Assembly (NCBI GenBank): GCA_030704615.1
Contig: CM060732.1
Span: 806,001-870,000 of the forward strand
Source of the DNA: Takakia lepidozioides
Taxonomy: Eukaryota > Streptophyta > Takakiopsida > Takakiales > Takakiaceae
Length of the DNA: 64,000 bases
Reading direction: 5' to 3'
Shown here: positions 43,177 to 54,800 of the stretch, piece after piece
Numbering within the stretch: the stretch's first letter is position 1
Layout: the number at the start of each line of letters is the position of its first letter
Program-made: the position numbers and the translations under genes
The notes under the pieces: model-generated
The model's input: only the letters and a program-made list of their open reading frames with translations
Databases searched by the model: none
Told to the model about the DNA's origin: nothing

Positions 43177-45504
43177 ATGGGGAAAGAGAAGAAGTCCCCT
43201 GCCCCAAAGAAAGGGGCGGAGAACCCGTATGCTCTGTTGGCACGTGTGACACGAGCTGGCGTCTCACGGTTTACCAGCCCCATTGACAGCCGCAGCCGGA
43301 GGAGTCGTCCCTCCCCCCGAGGCCAGTCCTACCCCCCCCCTCTTGTCCCCGTCTTCGATGCGCCAGGGGCCGGCTCAGCCAGCTCTCCTATTCGGGAGGT
43401 TGTTGCTGAGCCGGATGCTTAGTTGAGCACACCCCCGGCCACCAAGACGGGTGAAATGTACCTTGGCAAGCGCATCACCCGTTCAGGGCCCCGGTATGGG
43501 GAACTTTTGGATGTCACCCCTATAGCGACCCTTCCTCCACAGCGAAGGCTGCACTTGCCAAGGCCAAGGTCAGGTTCAAGGGCCTTTGGAAGTGGTCGTT
43601 CCTAGCCCAATGTTGAGGATGAGGGATGAGGGGATGAGGAGGGCCAATGAGGTGGCTGAGTTGAGGAAGCGCCTCGAAATAGTCAAGCCAGGTGAGGGCC
43701 TCGATTCTTGTGGACCATTTGTGGCGGGGGGGGGGGGGGGGGAGGAGCTACGGGCTGGTGGAGAGCCTAGCCGGTCAGCGACGCCACCCCCTCAGCCTGA
43801 GCGGTCAGCAAAGAAGGGCCTGGTCTACGGGGCGCCGCCACCGGCTATGCTCCACATCTGGAATCTACTTCCAGTGGCGCTCCTGTGGGGATAGCGCGGG
43901 CACATCCGACAACGGGGACTCCTGCCACATTGGGTGACACTGGGGGCGAGTCGGCCAACCTTGCAAAGGTACAACTGTCGCACTTTGTTCCATGTTTTGT
44001 CCTTTCCTTTGCATGCATGATTTCTTTGTTGTTTGTTTCTTTTTTTGAATTTGGGGGGGTTATTCGTCTTCAGGAGGCAGCAACATTCTTGGCCTCATTG
44101 GCGCAGTCCGGTGCGGTTGCCAATGAGGGAGAGCACGTGGTGTTCATGAAGGACCCAAACACCAAAGGTAAGAAGAAGAGGCCTCGACCTCCCGAGGTCC
44201 CTTTTACCATCAATGAAGGGGCTGCCGAGGAGAGAGAGAGAAGGGAGAGGGAGAAGGAGAGAGAGGAAGTACCACGGGACTTCTTCTTCTTCTTCTTCTT
44301 TTCCTTCCCCTTCTCAACGACCATCTCCTTCCCCTTCCCGAAGGGATGAGTGTGCATGCGGGGGAGGGCAATGGGGTAACAAAGGAGCAGGGGAAGGAGG
44401 CTACAAAGAAGGGAGAGGGTGGGAAGAAGAAGAAATCCTTGGGGATAGAGGACGTGGAGTTGACAAAGATTGTGGTACCACCGGTGGAGGTCAATCGCCA
44501 TGGTGACCCCTGAGGTGCGTTCTGGGAGGTTATGAAGAAGCCAACCTTCAAACTCGCAGCGCGGTGGTTTCCTTGGCACATTGAGTGGGCTGATCAGCAC
44601 TTTGGCACGAAGCGGGCGTATGCCCGTGAGTTAGACCGCCGGTTTCCGGGCAATTGGAGTGACACAAGGGTGATGGAGATGGTGGGGCGGAACTTGAAGG
44701 ACAAGAGGTACCGTGCCAGAGAAATCATTCGGAGGGCAATGGAAAATGGGGCCCAACCCAAACAACATTATGGAATTACGTAGGATCACAAATCCTTGAA
44801 TCATTTCACCTTCCATTTGTTGCATGTGCATTAATGAGGTGGATTCGATACAACGTATGTGTGTAATTCACTAATTGTTGTGGGGGGGGGGGGGGGATAG
44901 GTATTGTGGGATGTACTCATTGCGGGAGAGAATGATGCGGCAAAGAAGGCCATATTTGAGCAGGCACGCGAAGCAACAACAGCCCGCCTTGACAAGCACG
45001 AATCCACACACAAGTGGGGCACCGGCGGATCCAAGGGTTTTATCTTGTGATTTGTAAGTCATACTTCCCTATGTATTTTGTTATGTCTTCTTTTTGGCTC
45101 CATCATCGTGAGGAACTGACTTTAACTTGTGGCATGTGTAGCAACGCGCGTTTGAGAGGATGCCATCTCCGGTAGAGTACAACTATGCCAAGGAGCATGG
45201 TTGGCAATCCCTCATGAAGAACATGGCCAACACGGAGGGGATGAGTGCACTACATGGCACTAGTATGGATGGGAGGGGGGGGGGGTTTCATGGCCAAGGA
45301 TTGGATGAGAGCTCGGTGGGACTTAGGAGAACACCGCCTGCTTTAGGTGCTCCGACAAAGGGCGCGGAGTCATTAGGCTCATCGGATAGCTATGAGTCCT
45401 CCTCTAAGGATGAGGATGAGGATTCAACTAGTCCTAGTCCGTGTAGGTCCAGGGTCAACCTACTGAACCCTTGTGAGCAAAGCATTTCAGCTCATTGCTT
45501 GTAG
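43177..45504 (+). pseudogene. CACTA TnpA-type protein (Ptta/En/Spm Transposase_24-like)
   Basis: An exon at 43177-43422 starts MGKEKKSPAPKKGAENPYAL (basic, Pro/Ser-rich). Later exons include GEMYLGKRITRSGPRYGELL (43450-43510). The diagnostic part is 44532-44783 (KKPTFKLAARWFPWHIEWAD, RRFPGNWSDTRVMEMVGRNL, KDKRYRAREIIRRAMENGA), continued at 44900-45050 (VLWDVLIAGENDAAKKAIFE, STHKWGTGGSKGF) and 45145-45504 (RMPSPVEYNYAKEHGWQSLM, acidic Ser-rich tail). The W-x-x-L / THTGGSK-like layout is that of plant CACTA TnpA/ORF2 proteins, which bind subterminal repeats. Poly-G runs interrupt frames (43727-43742, 44881-44896, 45272-45283) and one stop ends the first exon; some breaks may be introns. Confidence 0.6.
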
Positions 45505-45790
45505 AGAGATGACTTTGGCCGAGGCCGGCGTAACTAAGAGCCACTTCGCCTTGCAGCCATTGCCCCCTTTCGGGGGTGGGCCCTATTACTACTTGTAAAT
45601 ATATTTCCATATTTCCATCTTTCATCTTATTCATGTGTCGCACCGGCCTCACCCTCGATTCATGCTTGCTCAATTGTGTACCTGCTAAATCATAGCAATG
45701 GAAGTTGTAAGGTCTCCCAACACCCAAAACCAAACCAGGGAAAAAGCAAAAACCACCCCCAATTCACCCCAAAATCAACCCCCATCCCCC
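45505..45790. other. 3' flank of the CACTA gene
   Basis: No repeats or frames of note; probably the 3' untranslated region of the CACTA gene. Confidence 0.4.
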
Positions 45791-46507
45791 CCCCCTAGGC
45801 TGGCCTTCCGCCGGCAGACCGTCGTAATGGCGACGGGTTTTTTTGGCGGGGGTCGCAAGCAGCGACGACCGGGCGTCGCAAATACCAATGCAGGTAGCAA
45901 CGCCCGACCCCCCTGCGACAGGTTTTTTTAGTCCGGGGGTCGCTAGCAACGACGCCGCGGCATCGCGGATCCCAACACCCTGCCTGCGCCACGTGTTTTA
46001 AAAAAAATTGAAAATCTGGAAAGCGACGCTAGCGCGTCGCGGAAACCCACGGTTGAGCGTCGCAATGCCCGACTTGAGTGACGACGGGTGTTTTTTCTTT
46101 GACACGCCTAGGAGTCATTAGCTGCGACACAGCGGCGTCGCGTATCCTACCACCCAACGTACGCCACGTGTTTTTTGTTTTCAGGATGCGACGCCCGGGC
46201 AATTTAGAAAAAAACTTTAGTGCGACGCTGAGCCGTCGGCTGGAGGGCAGCGACGGCCGAGCGTCGCTAGCAGGAGGCCCCTGCCATCGCCATGGACCGC
46301 CCGAACAGCGACGTTCGGGCGTCGCGGAGGGGGGGGCGGGGGCTCGCGACCCCCATACGTCGCATATTTGCGACATTTTTTTGGCGACGCTCGTGCGACG
46401 GTCCTGCGACACCCGGGTGTCGCAAAATTGGTGTCGCGCCCATGCCCAAAATGGGGGGTTTACCGACGCCGCGCGGCGTCGGAACCCCCCCTCTTTTTTC
46501 TGTAGTG
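45791..46507. mobile_element. right subterminal region and terminus of a CACTA element
   Basis: About 25 copies of GCGAC/GTCGC words (often GCGACGC or GGCGTCGC, in both orientations) fill 45830-46470. The block ends CCTCTTTTTTCTGTAGTG at 46490-46507, whose reverse complement begins CACTACAGAAAAAAGAGG, a canonical CACTA terminus. The next three bases (CCT) would be the target duplication. The matching left terminus is not visible in the window. The insertion lies in Ty3 element 3. Confidence 0.85.
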
Positions 46508-47295
46508 CCTGTGGAGGAAGGGAGAGGTGATCCTTCTGAACCCCTAACAACTCTGCTGGTTTCTGACACTTTCAAATTCCTTCATGCTCAGGTGATGAAA
46601 CCCAAGAGAAAGGTTTGTATTACTCCACTACTTACTCAATGTCATGTACGTCATTTATCCTTATCTCAAGTGTTGTTGATACTGGGTGTACAGTCTCTGC
46701 TGTTCCATTGTATGTAATTCAGGTGTTAGGGTTGAAATTAGTTCCTGCCAAAGGTCTAGAGGTCACTATAGCTGATGGCACAAAATATGAGCCCTTATGG
46801 CTTGTGACCTTGCCAATTGGAATTGCTGGAAAAGTGGTCATAGTGACTGGTATTGTCACCATGGAAGAGCATTTTTTAATTGGCTTGGATTGGATGAGGG
46901 AAGCCACGGCTGAAATTAACTTGCATACTAATGTCGTGACTTTGAGTGGTGACAATCGTGCCAGACATAAGGTTAACCTGAATTCTGTTCCTCTCATGCC
47001 TGGGAATTCCACAAGGCATCTTCTTCAGATGCAACTATTGCACAAGAAGTTTGCCAGAGGGCTGGTAATACGTACAACTGGACCAAGGTTCTTTAATTTT
47101 GACAGTGAGACGGCTGCCACCCTTTTTCAATGGCATTTGCCTGCTCCAGGTAAGAAAACTGGAGCTCCTCTTCCTGTTCCCAGCAATTCAATACTCTTGA
47201 GAGCTCCTCATGATATTGAGCTGTTTGTTATGTCCCAAGTTTTGGCCCCTACAGGCCTGGCCTTTGTTTGCCCCAAGGAACGTTTATGGAGGTAG
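46508..47295 (+). pseudogene. Ty3 element 3: protease region
   Basis: The frame 46615-47295 contains the retropepsin active site ISSVVDTGCTVSAVPLYV (DTG) and the flap/helix part VIVTGIVTMEEHFLIGLDWM. A linker typical of Ty3 polyproteins follows. TAG at 47295 cuts the frame. Sequence left of 46508 belongs to the CACTA element, so gag is separated or lost. Confidence 0.85.
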
Positions 47296-48645
47296 AAGGC
47301 TGGAAGAAGTTTTCCTTGCATAAACATTGCTTGGTGGCATCTAGGGTTCTGGACAGGGGGTATAGAGGAGAGGTCAAATTGCTAATTGCAAATCTTGAGC
47401 GTATACTGGTCAAATAAAAAAGGGGCAAGTCATGGCCCGTCTCACTGCCTTGCCTTTGACTGAAATCCAATCGGTGGAGGCTGCTCTCAATCTTCATGAC
47501 GTAGACAGCCTTGTGTATAGCCTTATAGCCATGACCAGCATTGTTGTAGTCAGTGATGAAGTTATTCTCACCACAGAGCAAGAGGAGCACTTTGCTCAAG
47601 TGCTAGCAGAAATTCAGGTGGATGATATGACCAAAGTCCAATTGGCCAAGTTGCATGCTTTGATTTGTAGAAACTTGTCTGTATTCAGTAGAGGTCTCAT
47701 GATCTTGGCAGGACCAATGTTTTGAAGCATGAGATTGTCACTGAAAGGAATCCAATCAAACAATATGTCTACCTTGAATTTGTTTGTGAGAGAGCAGTTG
47801 TTCAACAAAAAATTAAGAAAATGTTGAATGCTGGAGTAATTCGCCCCTATGTGTCACCTTGGGCTAGTCCCATTGTGTTAGTGGCCAAAAAGGATGGTTC
47901 CACCAGATTTTGTGTTGATTTCAGACGGCTCAAGAAGGATGTTTATCCTTTACCACGAATCAATGCGACCCTGGATCAGCTTAGTGGTGCCACCATTTTT
48001 TCCTCGCTTGACCTGGCTGCTGGCTTTTGGCAAGTCCCTTTGACAGAGGAATCTAGAGAGAAGACAGCCTTTACATGCAGATATGGAATGTATCAATACG
48101 AGACCATGCCCTTTGGCCTCTATAATGCCACTCCAACCTTCCAAAGGCTTATGGATGTGGTTCTGTGCAATTTGAGGTGGGAATGTGTACTGGTGTACAT
48201 TGATGACATAAACATCTATTCTACTCATTTTGATTCTCACCTTATTGACCTGCAGCGTGTGTTGTGTCGTCTCAGAGCTGCAGGTTTGAAAGTCAAAGCC
48301 AAGAAGTGCGATTTCTGCATGGCAGATCAACTTAAATTTCTTGGTCACATCTTTTGTGGGGAAGGCATCAAACTTGATATTAGCAAAATCCAGGCAGCAT
48401 GGGACTTTCCTCTTCCTCGTGACAAGCACTGTGTCTGCGCCTTTCTTGGTCTTGCCTCCTATTATAGACACTTTATCCTTCACTTTGCTAGCATGGCTGG
48501 TCCATTGTTCAGGCTTTTATGCAAGGATGTTCGATTTCACTGGGGCATACCTGAGACCAAGGCTTTTGAGCAACTAAAGATTGCCCTCACAACTGCTCCC
48601 GTGCTGGTTTTTCTAGACTTCTCCCTTCCTCCTCCCTTCCCTTTT
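47296..48645 (+). pseudogene. Ty3 element 3: reverse transcriptase
   Basis: The pre-RT frame 47432-47725 (LAEIQVDDMTKVQLAKLHAL) ends in a frameshift, and RT continues at 47722-48699. Motifs in order: VIRPYVSPWASPIVLVAKKD, RFCVDFRRLKKDVYPLPRIN, SSLDLAAGFWQVPL, MPFGLYNATPTFQRLMD, LVYIDDINIYS (YIDD at 48195-48206), KFLGHIFCGEGI, FLGLASYYRHFI. It is complete and little damaged apart from the two frameshifts at its borders. This lineage clearly differs from elements 1 and 2 (FLDD). Confidence 0.92.
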
Positions 48646-49010
48646 TATTGCAAACAGATGCCAGTGATTTGGCTGTTTCTGCAATTCTTAGCCAAGTGAG
48701 AGAGGGTGAAGAGCATGTTGTTGCCTATGCATCACGGCGGCTGGATAAACATGAGAAAAATTATAGTATAACTGACAAGGAGGGGTTGGTTGTGATTTTT
48801 GGTGTGAAACATTTCAGGCAGTATTTGCATGGTTGTTATTTCACCGTGGAGATGGATCATCTCCCTCTCAAAACCCTTAAAACTCCTCGTGAATTGTCTG
48901 GCCGGCTTGCTAGGTGGTCCTTGCTGCTGTAGGGTTTTGAGTATGATATAGTTTATAAGAAAGGAAAGGAGAACGGGAACGCTAATGCACTTACTCGGGG
49001 AGAAACCAAG
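48646..49010 (+). pseudogene. Ty3 element 3: RNase H
   Basis: After a frameshift near 48640 the frame reads TDASDLAVSAILSQVREGEE, VAYASRRLDKHEKNYSITDK, FTVEMDHLPLKTL, then a TAG at 48930 followed by FEYDIVYKKGKENGNANALT. These are the usual RNase H boxes of Ty3 elements. Confidence 0.85.
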
Positions 49011-50334
49011 ACCCCTATACCCTATACGTCTCTAGATGACTTGGCTCGCATGCAAATCCTGATCGTTCGCTGCCTGATCCTCTTTCACGTGAATCTGTGT
49101 CCTTTTTGAGCTCAATGGATTAGCTGCCTTATGCAATTACATCTTCAAAGGACCTCATCATTTTTTATGTTCATTGAGATAGTTACTTTGGTGCTTGAGT
49201 GTCTGGACTAACCCTTTTGTTGGATCAATGCTGTCTTTTTGCTGGCTAGAGCACCTTCTTCTTCTCATCACCACATGGCTCTTGTGCTACAAGTTCCCTT
49301 AGGACCTGATCTTCAATACCCAGCCTACCTTTCCATGTAAGCTAGATTCAGATGTGGTACAAGGTTCTATGATTTGAAGACCACAGGGGCGGACACTTTG
49401 GTTACCTGCTTTAAACCAAGTTGTTTCTTTGGCTCTGTGCATGATAGGCATGGATGATTTCTTGTTCGTGCAAGGCTGGGCACTCACCTCCCAGGTATCT
49501 CCAAGACTCTTCAAAGGCAAGTTAACTATCATCTTCCCTGTCACGTGGAACATGAAGGTAAATTGCTGAAGAACTTTGTCTTGGATGGCCTTATCAAAAA
49601 CGTGGAGGTTCCTAAAAGGAGCTCAGTTCCAGCTTTGCTTGAATTATACCATGCCTCACCTTTTGCTGGTCACCTGGGTGTGACTAAAATTGTTAAGCGT
49701 TTGCAAGAATAGTATGCCTGGAAGGGTATGCATCAAGATGTTGCCTTTTTCATTTCTCAGTGTGTGAGATGTTATGCCAAGACATTGCTTCCTCGGGCCC
49801 ATGCTTCCTCGTGCAGCCTATACCTGTCACTGGCCTCTTTGATAGGGTGGGCTTAGATCTAGTTGGACCTCTTAAGCTCATGGAGAAGGGCCACTCCTAG
49901 TTGCAGTAGCCACAGATTACCTCTCCAAATGGGTGGTTTTTAAGATCAACACTAGAAGAGCCACATCCCAATCACCCAATAGAGAACCATTCTTCTCCAA
50001 CATGGAACACATGCTTATAGGACGGCGGTTCACTCAAGTACCAAAAATTCTCCCTTTGAGCTAGTGTATGGCAGACTTGCTTGCAGCCCTTTGCATGACA
50101 CTCCATTGATCCCTGGCAGCGCTGAACCTGTTGAGGATTCGTTCTTGGTTGACATGAGTGCTAAGAGGCAGAGGCTGCAATTCTTTGCCAAGACTAACAT
50201 AGCTTAAGCTCAAGTGATTCAGGCTCGCAATTACAATCGTCGCGTGTATTATTTCTGAAGAGTTCATGCAGGGCCAATCTGTATGTGTGCGGCTTCAACA
50301 GGGAAAGATCACCTCCAATGCGGGGATTGCAAAT
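49011..50334 (+). pseudogene. Ty3 element 3: integrase, decayed
   Basis: Recognisable islands only: ELYHASPFAGHLGVTKIVKR with a later CVRCYAK (HHCC zinc finger, 49640-49780), RVGLDLVGPLKLMEKG and ATDYLSKWVVF (core Asp region, 49840-49945), FELVYGRLACSPLHDTPLIP (50055-50115) and VCVRLQQGKITSNAGIAN (50283-50332). Stops and frameshifts separate them, and part of the core is deleted near 49960. The sequence is cut at 50335 by an ATGAGC-rich inverted repeat. Confidence 0.75.
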
Positions 50335-50372
50335 GCATGAGCGGTGAGCGGTGAGCGCATGAGCATGAGCGG
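50335..50372 (+). repeat. outer left inverted repeat around element B
   Basis: GCATGAGCGGTGAGCG...GCATGAGCATGAGCGG. Its reverse complement is present at 63862-63897 with a few changes. Word content is that of the element A/B termini, but in a different order. Confidence 0.65.
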
Positions 50373-51008
50373 ACTTTTCCGAACCTTCCCCAAACCTACA
50401 CCGAACCACCCTGAAAACAAAAAACGGACCTCCCGGAAGTCCCCTATGTGGATGTCGACGTACATAAACTGCATTATTTTAAACTTGGTAAGAGACAATG
50501 GAAATAGGGGATAAAATGTCTATATCCGTGCCCCAATCTTGGGTGTTATAGTCGCAATAGACTATAATACAGAATACGAAATAGGGGGGAAGAACATCTT
50601 AGAGAACAACCTTTACAAAGTTAGATGAGCGAAAGTTGTGTATAGTCGGCACCGACTATAGTTTTTTAATAGTTTTTTTTTAATATTTTAATATTTTCCG
50701 GCACTGACAATAGTCGGCCACAAGGTCGGCCGGCTCGGCCGGACCACGGTAATAGAAAACGGGCCTATTTCCGCGGTAGCCGCTTTCCATCCGTCCGAGC
50801 ATTATTATGTTATAATCGGCACCGACTACTCAGGTTCGGTAACTGCCGAACCTATATTTTCTGATCCGAACCTAAGGTCGAAGCCAATGATGATGGAGAA
50901 CTTGGCACTTTTTTACCGGAAAAGCAGTCCAAAACTACCTCCGCAAGGGATAAATTTGGCAAAAAATCCATAAAATATGTTTTGCTCATGCTTATTTCTG
51001 CTCATGTT
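50373..51008. other. segment between outer and inner left ends of element B
   Basis: Non-coding sequence with palindrome-like words TATAGTCGGCACCGACTATA (50641-50660), AATCGGCACCGACTA (50814) and GGTTCGG...CCGAACC (50833-50851). No protein frame. It could be the subterminal region of the outer element, or of a different element into which B jumped. Confidence 0.4.
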
Positions 51009-51075
51009 GAGGTTAGCTATTTCATGAGCATGAGCGGCATGAGTGGCATGAGCGGAGTAGCAAGACAATCGGTTT
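51009..51075 (+). repeat. left terminal inverted repeat of element B
   Basis: GAGGTTAGCTATTTCATGAG followed by CATGAGCGGCATGAG repeats and GGAGTAGCAAGACAATCGG. It matches 4187-4265 and, inverted, 24893-24953 and 63799-63854. Confidence 0.8.
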
Positions 51076-51660
51076 TCATGAGCAGAAGTACAAATTTCGA
51101 AAATAAAAAACATTATAAAACATTAATTTAATGGAATGTGTCTGAAAAAACAAATATATTATTCGGCACCTTGAAGGGGAAATTGTAGTTTTGAGAGTTG
51201 TGCTCATGATATTTCGTCTTCCGCTCATGCCAATTCCCAGCGACATGTGCAAAAATGGCGCCGAATTTCGCGGTAATAGGGTTCGTAACCGGAAAAAATC
51301 ACGACGTATTTCGCGGTAATACGTCTCTCTGGCGAAAAATGGTGCCGAATTCCGCGGCTATAGGTCCCCTCATGACAGGTGTGTAAGCCCAAAATTTGGA
51401 AATGTGGCGCCGAATTTCGGTACATGGTGCCGGGGATTGCACAGATGTTGGGCAGTTCTGGGCCATGTAACCGGAAATTCGGTGCCATTTTTCTAGACAT
51501 CGTTCCCGAGCATGTTCGGACTTAGCCAGTTTTCGGCCCAAAATAGGGAAATTCGGCGCCATTTTTCCAGACACAGGGGTACCAGTGCATGTTGGGACTT
51601 GGCCAGTTTTCGGCCCAAAATAGAGAAATTCGGCGCCATTTTTCCAGAAATGGCCCCACA
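51076..51660. repeat. left subterminal GGCGCC repeats of element B
   Basis: AATGGCGCCGAATTTCGCGG-type words to 51490, then two ~80-bp units with GGACTT(A/G)GCCAGTTTTCGGC and AAATTCGGCGCCATTTTTCC to 51645. These are the same words as in the intronic satellite at 60540-61260, so terminal and internal repeats share a motif. Confidence 0.8.
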
Positions 51661-51802
51661 ACTGCTTCTGTTGGATCTCAGTTTGAATGAAATATTGCCT
51701 TATTCCAGGAGTTTTGGGGTGCATTTCATTACACTGCAAAAAAAAGTCTGATACATGAAAATGCAATTGAAAATATCCATATGGAGGATTCCCTTTGCCC
51801 CA
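51661..51802. other. 3' flank of the transposase gene
   Basis: No frame of note; probably the 3' untranslated region of the minus-strand gene. Confidence 0.4.
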
Positions 51803-54800
51803 TCAATGATTTCTGGAATCCCTAAGGAGGAGTTTGTGCAGCTTGTTCACGCTCAATGCCGATGCATGAATAAAGTCATCAATAGTCACGTTCATCCTCA
51901 ACCTCTTCAGGTAAATGTAATACAGATGCTTGCACGGATAATACTTTGAACCCTTCTTTGCTTCCATCAACGAGAAGTCCGTACAATTGCAAGTCGGCTC
52001 CACTCCAATCGTAATTGTGTATACATCGTCGCGTACAGCCGAGCCGGCCGTTGCCATCCGATAAACACGCCCAAGGCCGGGTGGAGGTACGTCCACGGAG
52101 CTCTGAATAGTGCAAGCCATCCCAAGAGCATTGGCAATCCGAGTCTCATTCAACTTGTTGGGAGGGTGTCGTCTCTTCACTCTTCCGAATCGCATTGTGG
52201 GATGTGCAGAATTGTCCAATCCGTCTCTACTGGACCGAGCAGTCTGCAATGGCTGGGTCTGAGGAACTGGAAATGCGTGGGTCGGGACATCTGTGCGTTG
52301 CACCATTCAAAATCCTGCTGCAGATAGAGCATCCGCCTCATTCTGAGAGAGGCTGCAACCCGGTGCAACAGGCCAGACGCCTGGAGGCTCCGGCATTCCC
52401 TGAATCCCGTACTTGGGCTTGCCAAATACACAGGTCATTATGTCGTGCCTACAGAACCAAAACGTCTGCGTTGTGGCGTGAGCAAATGTGGGAGTCAAAA
52501 ATCTGCCGCTGAAACAAGGTGCAGGTACAGCACCGTGTGGGTTCCTCCGAATCATCTCACCACAACGTGCTCTCGTATCCACCCGAATGGCGCAGCACTT
52601 CCCTCAAAATGCCGGCAATGTCCTTGCAATTCTCCACTGTGACTCCGACACTCTTGTCTCCACAATGGGTATGTTGTACTGCGTTACCATAGATGGCTCG
52701 TTATGTTCCTCGGGCACGTGCCCTGTGCTCAAAGGAGATGGCGATCTTGAACGTGCAGGACTTGCGGTGCTCGACGAGACCTCCTCGGGCAACATCACGG
52801 GACCACGAGGGAGCGTGCGAATATTCTTGTCAGCTCGCCATGAATCCTCTTCCCCGCCAGGTGCCTCGTCAAGTCTTCGTCTCACTGGACGGGTATGAAC
52901 ATCTCCTTCCAAATGTTGGCCTCTTCGAAGCAATGGCGTGTCCCAAAGGCCCTCTCGCAAGGCCGCCGCCCACTTCCGAGGATTCTTTGATCTGGAGGCA
53001 GTCCGCATCAGCATTTCCTGCCTGTCCGGCCCAAGCCCCACTGTTTCCCTTTCAAGAACTCGTTGTACCTGCATTGCTGCATAATTGACCTCACAATGTC
53101 CTCCGTTGTGGCAGTGAGGATGTCCACCAGATGCGCCGCAGAGGAGGCACGCCAAGAAGAATGCACTGATTCGGCCATGTTTGTCGTGGGCATGTCAGTG
53201 TCGGAGTCGAGACACATTTCCTGCACAAGCACATGTTGAGGTTACAAACAAGTTACAAATAATGCCAAGAATAATATTCAACGGGACGCGAATTCGTGCA
53301 ACTCACCTCCCGCATATAGTCGCCGAACTGGAGGAAACGATAATGCCACCATGCTAGCCAACTGACCATTGCTCCCTCGTCTGATTTCCTTACAGCACCT
53401 GACGATGTCCACCAAGCCCGTATACATGCAAACTGTGTCTCTGCATCATCCAAGGTGGGAGCGCGCTTCCACGCAAGACACATGGAACGGTGCTCCTCTC
53501 TGAAATATGGCGCCACGAGCCTGGTTGTGTACTGCGAAAGGCTCTGCAGAAAATGGAACCCACAAGATCTCTCCTTGCCTTCCATGGGAACATTGGGGTC
53601 TTGCCCGTACACCCTTCGGATGGCAGCCCAATTTGCTTGTGCGTTGTCCGCCATGAAACCACGGAAATTGGGAGGGGGCAATCCCGCCTTGGCCATCTGT
53701 TCGTTTATTCCCTGCCAAAGAAGCATCTCCGATTGTGTGTCCTCTCCTTTCATCTCACAAATAGCAATTGTCATTAGCATCCTGCAGTGGGTGTCGTAGA
53801 CATGTGCACCCATTGTCACCCACTGGTGATTTGTAATTCGCTTGATATGGTCGAACATGACCCAACTGTTTGACAAGTCCCCACTCGTCATCCTGTCGAC
53901 CAGTTCGACGCCGCTGCCAGGTCCACACGTGGACATTTTGAATACGAAACAACGATCTGCCTCAGTCCCTTGTCCTGGAAACCTACTTCCATGAATGTAG
54001 TCATATCCACATCGTCGCTTCACCTCCAGAATGGAGTGCATATCCGAGCCACGCCCAATTTTCTGTTTGCATGAGACAATGTGGTTTTGGACATTCGGTG
54101 AACATACGTGGGACACCGACTCCAGCAATGCCTCCATTTCCTTCTCATCGAGAGGAACTCTATCGGAGCCGTCTTCCGACATAATTCTGGCCAATGCCAT
54201 CTTATGGGCGGCTTGGAGCTGTATCTGTTTGGGTTTGGCACCCGGTCTCAACTTAACCTCCTCCTGAACGAGCTGCTCTGCCTCGTGGGCAGCCTCCCGC
54301 GAGTTCCCCCTCGCCAATTTGTGACAATGGGAACCAACGTGTATGCAAGCTCGGGTGAGGTCAGGGAAACGGTGCAACACATAGAACTGCTTGGCATTAC
54401 AAACAGACATGAAGTGTGGTGGTTCTTTGCAATGCGCACACTTAAATGTGGAGTTCGGAACCTTCTCCTGAGCTCGAAATGGTTGATGAGTTGTGCCTGT
54501 CCAATCGGTCTCGTTCCTGTGACCTCTGGATTTAAAATGGAAGCAAGTTGGGGAGAAACACCGCAACGCGCCCGCACAAACAACGTAGCGCACCCGCACA
54601 CCATCGAGCATCTTCATGCTGGTGGTTTTGGTGACGCACCAAGGATGACCATCATGTTTTCTATCCATATCTGTCAACATTCCGGACGCCCTCGAGTAGT
54701 CCGTCCGAGGAGGGAACTCAAAGAAGATATTACCGTCGACGTCTGCGGGAAGGCATGTAACCGATTTAATTGCGAACTTGCTGTAGTCCAGCCCGGCCAG

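Noticed and set aside
44070-44600. Glu/Ser-rich frames on the minus strand of the CACTA gene
   Set aside because: Low-complexity GAG/CTT runs; the plus strand carries the Transposase_24-like segment.
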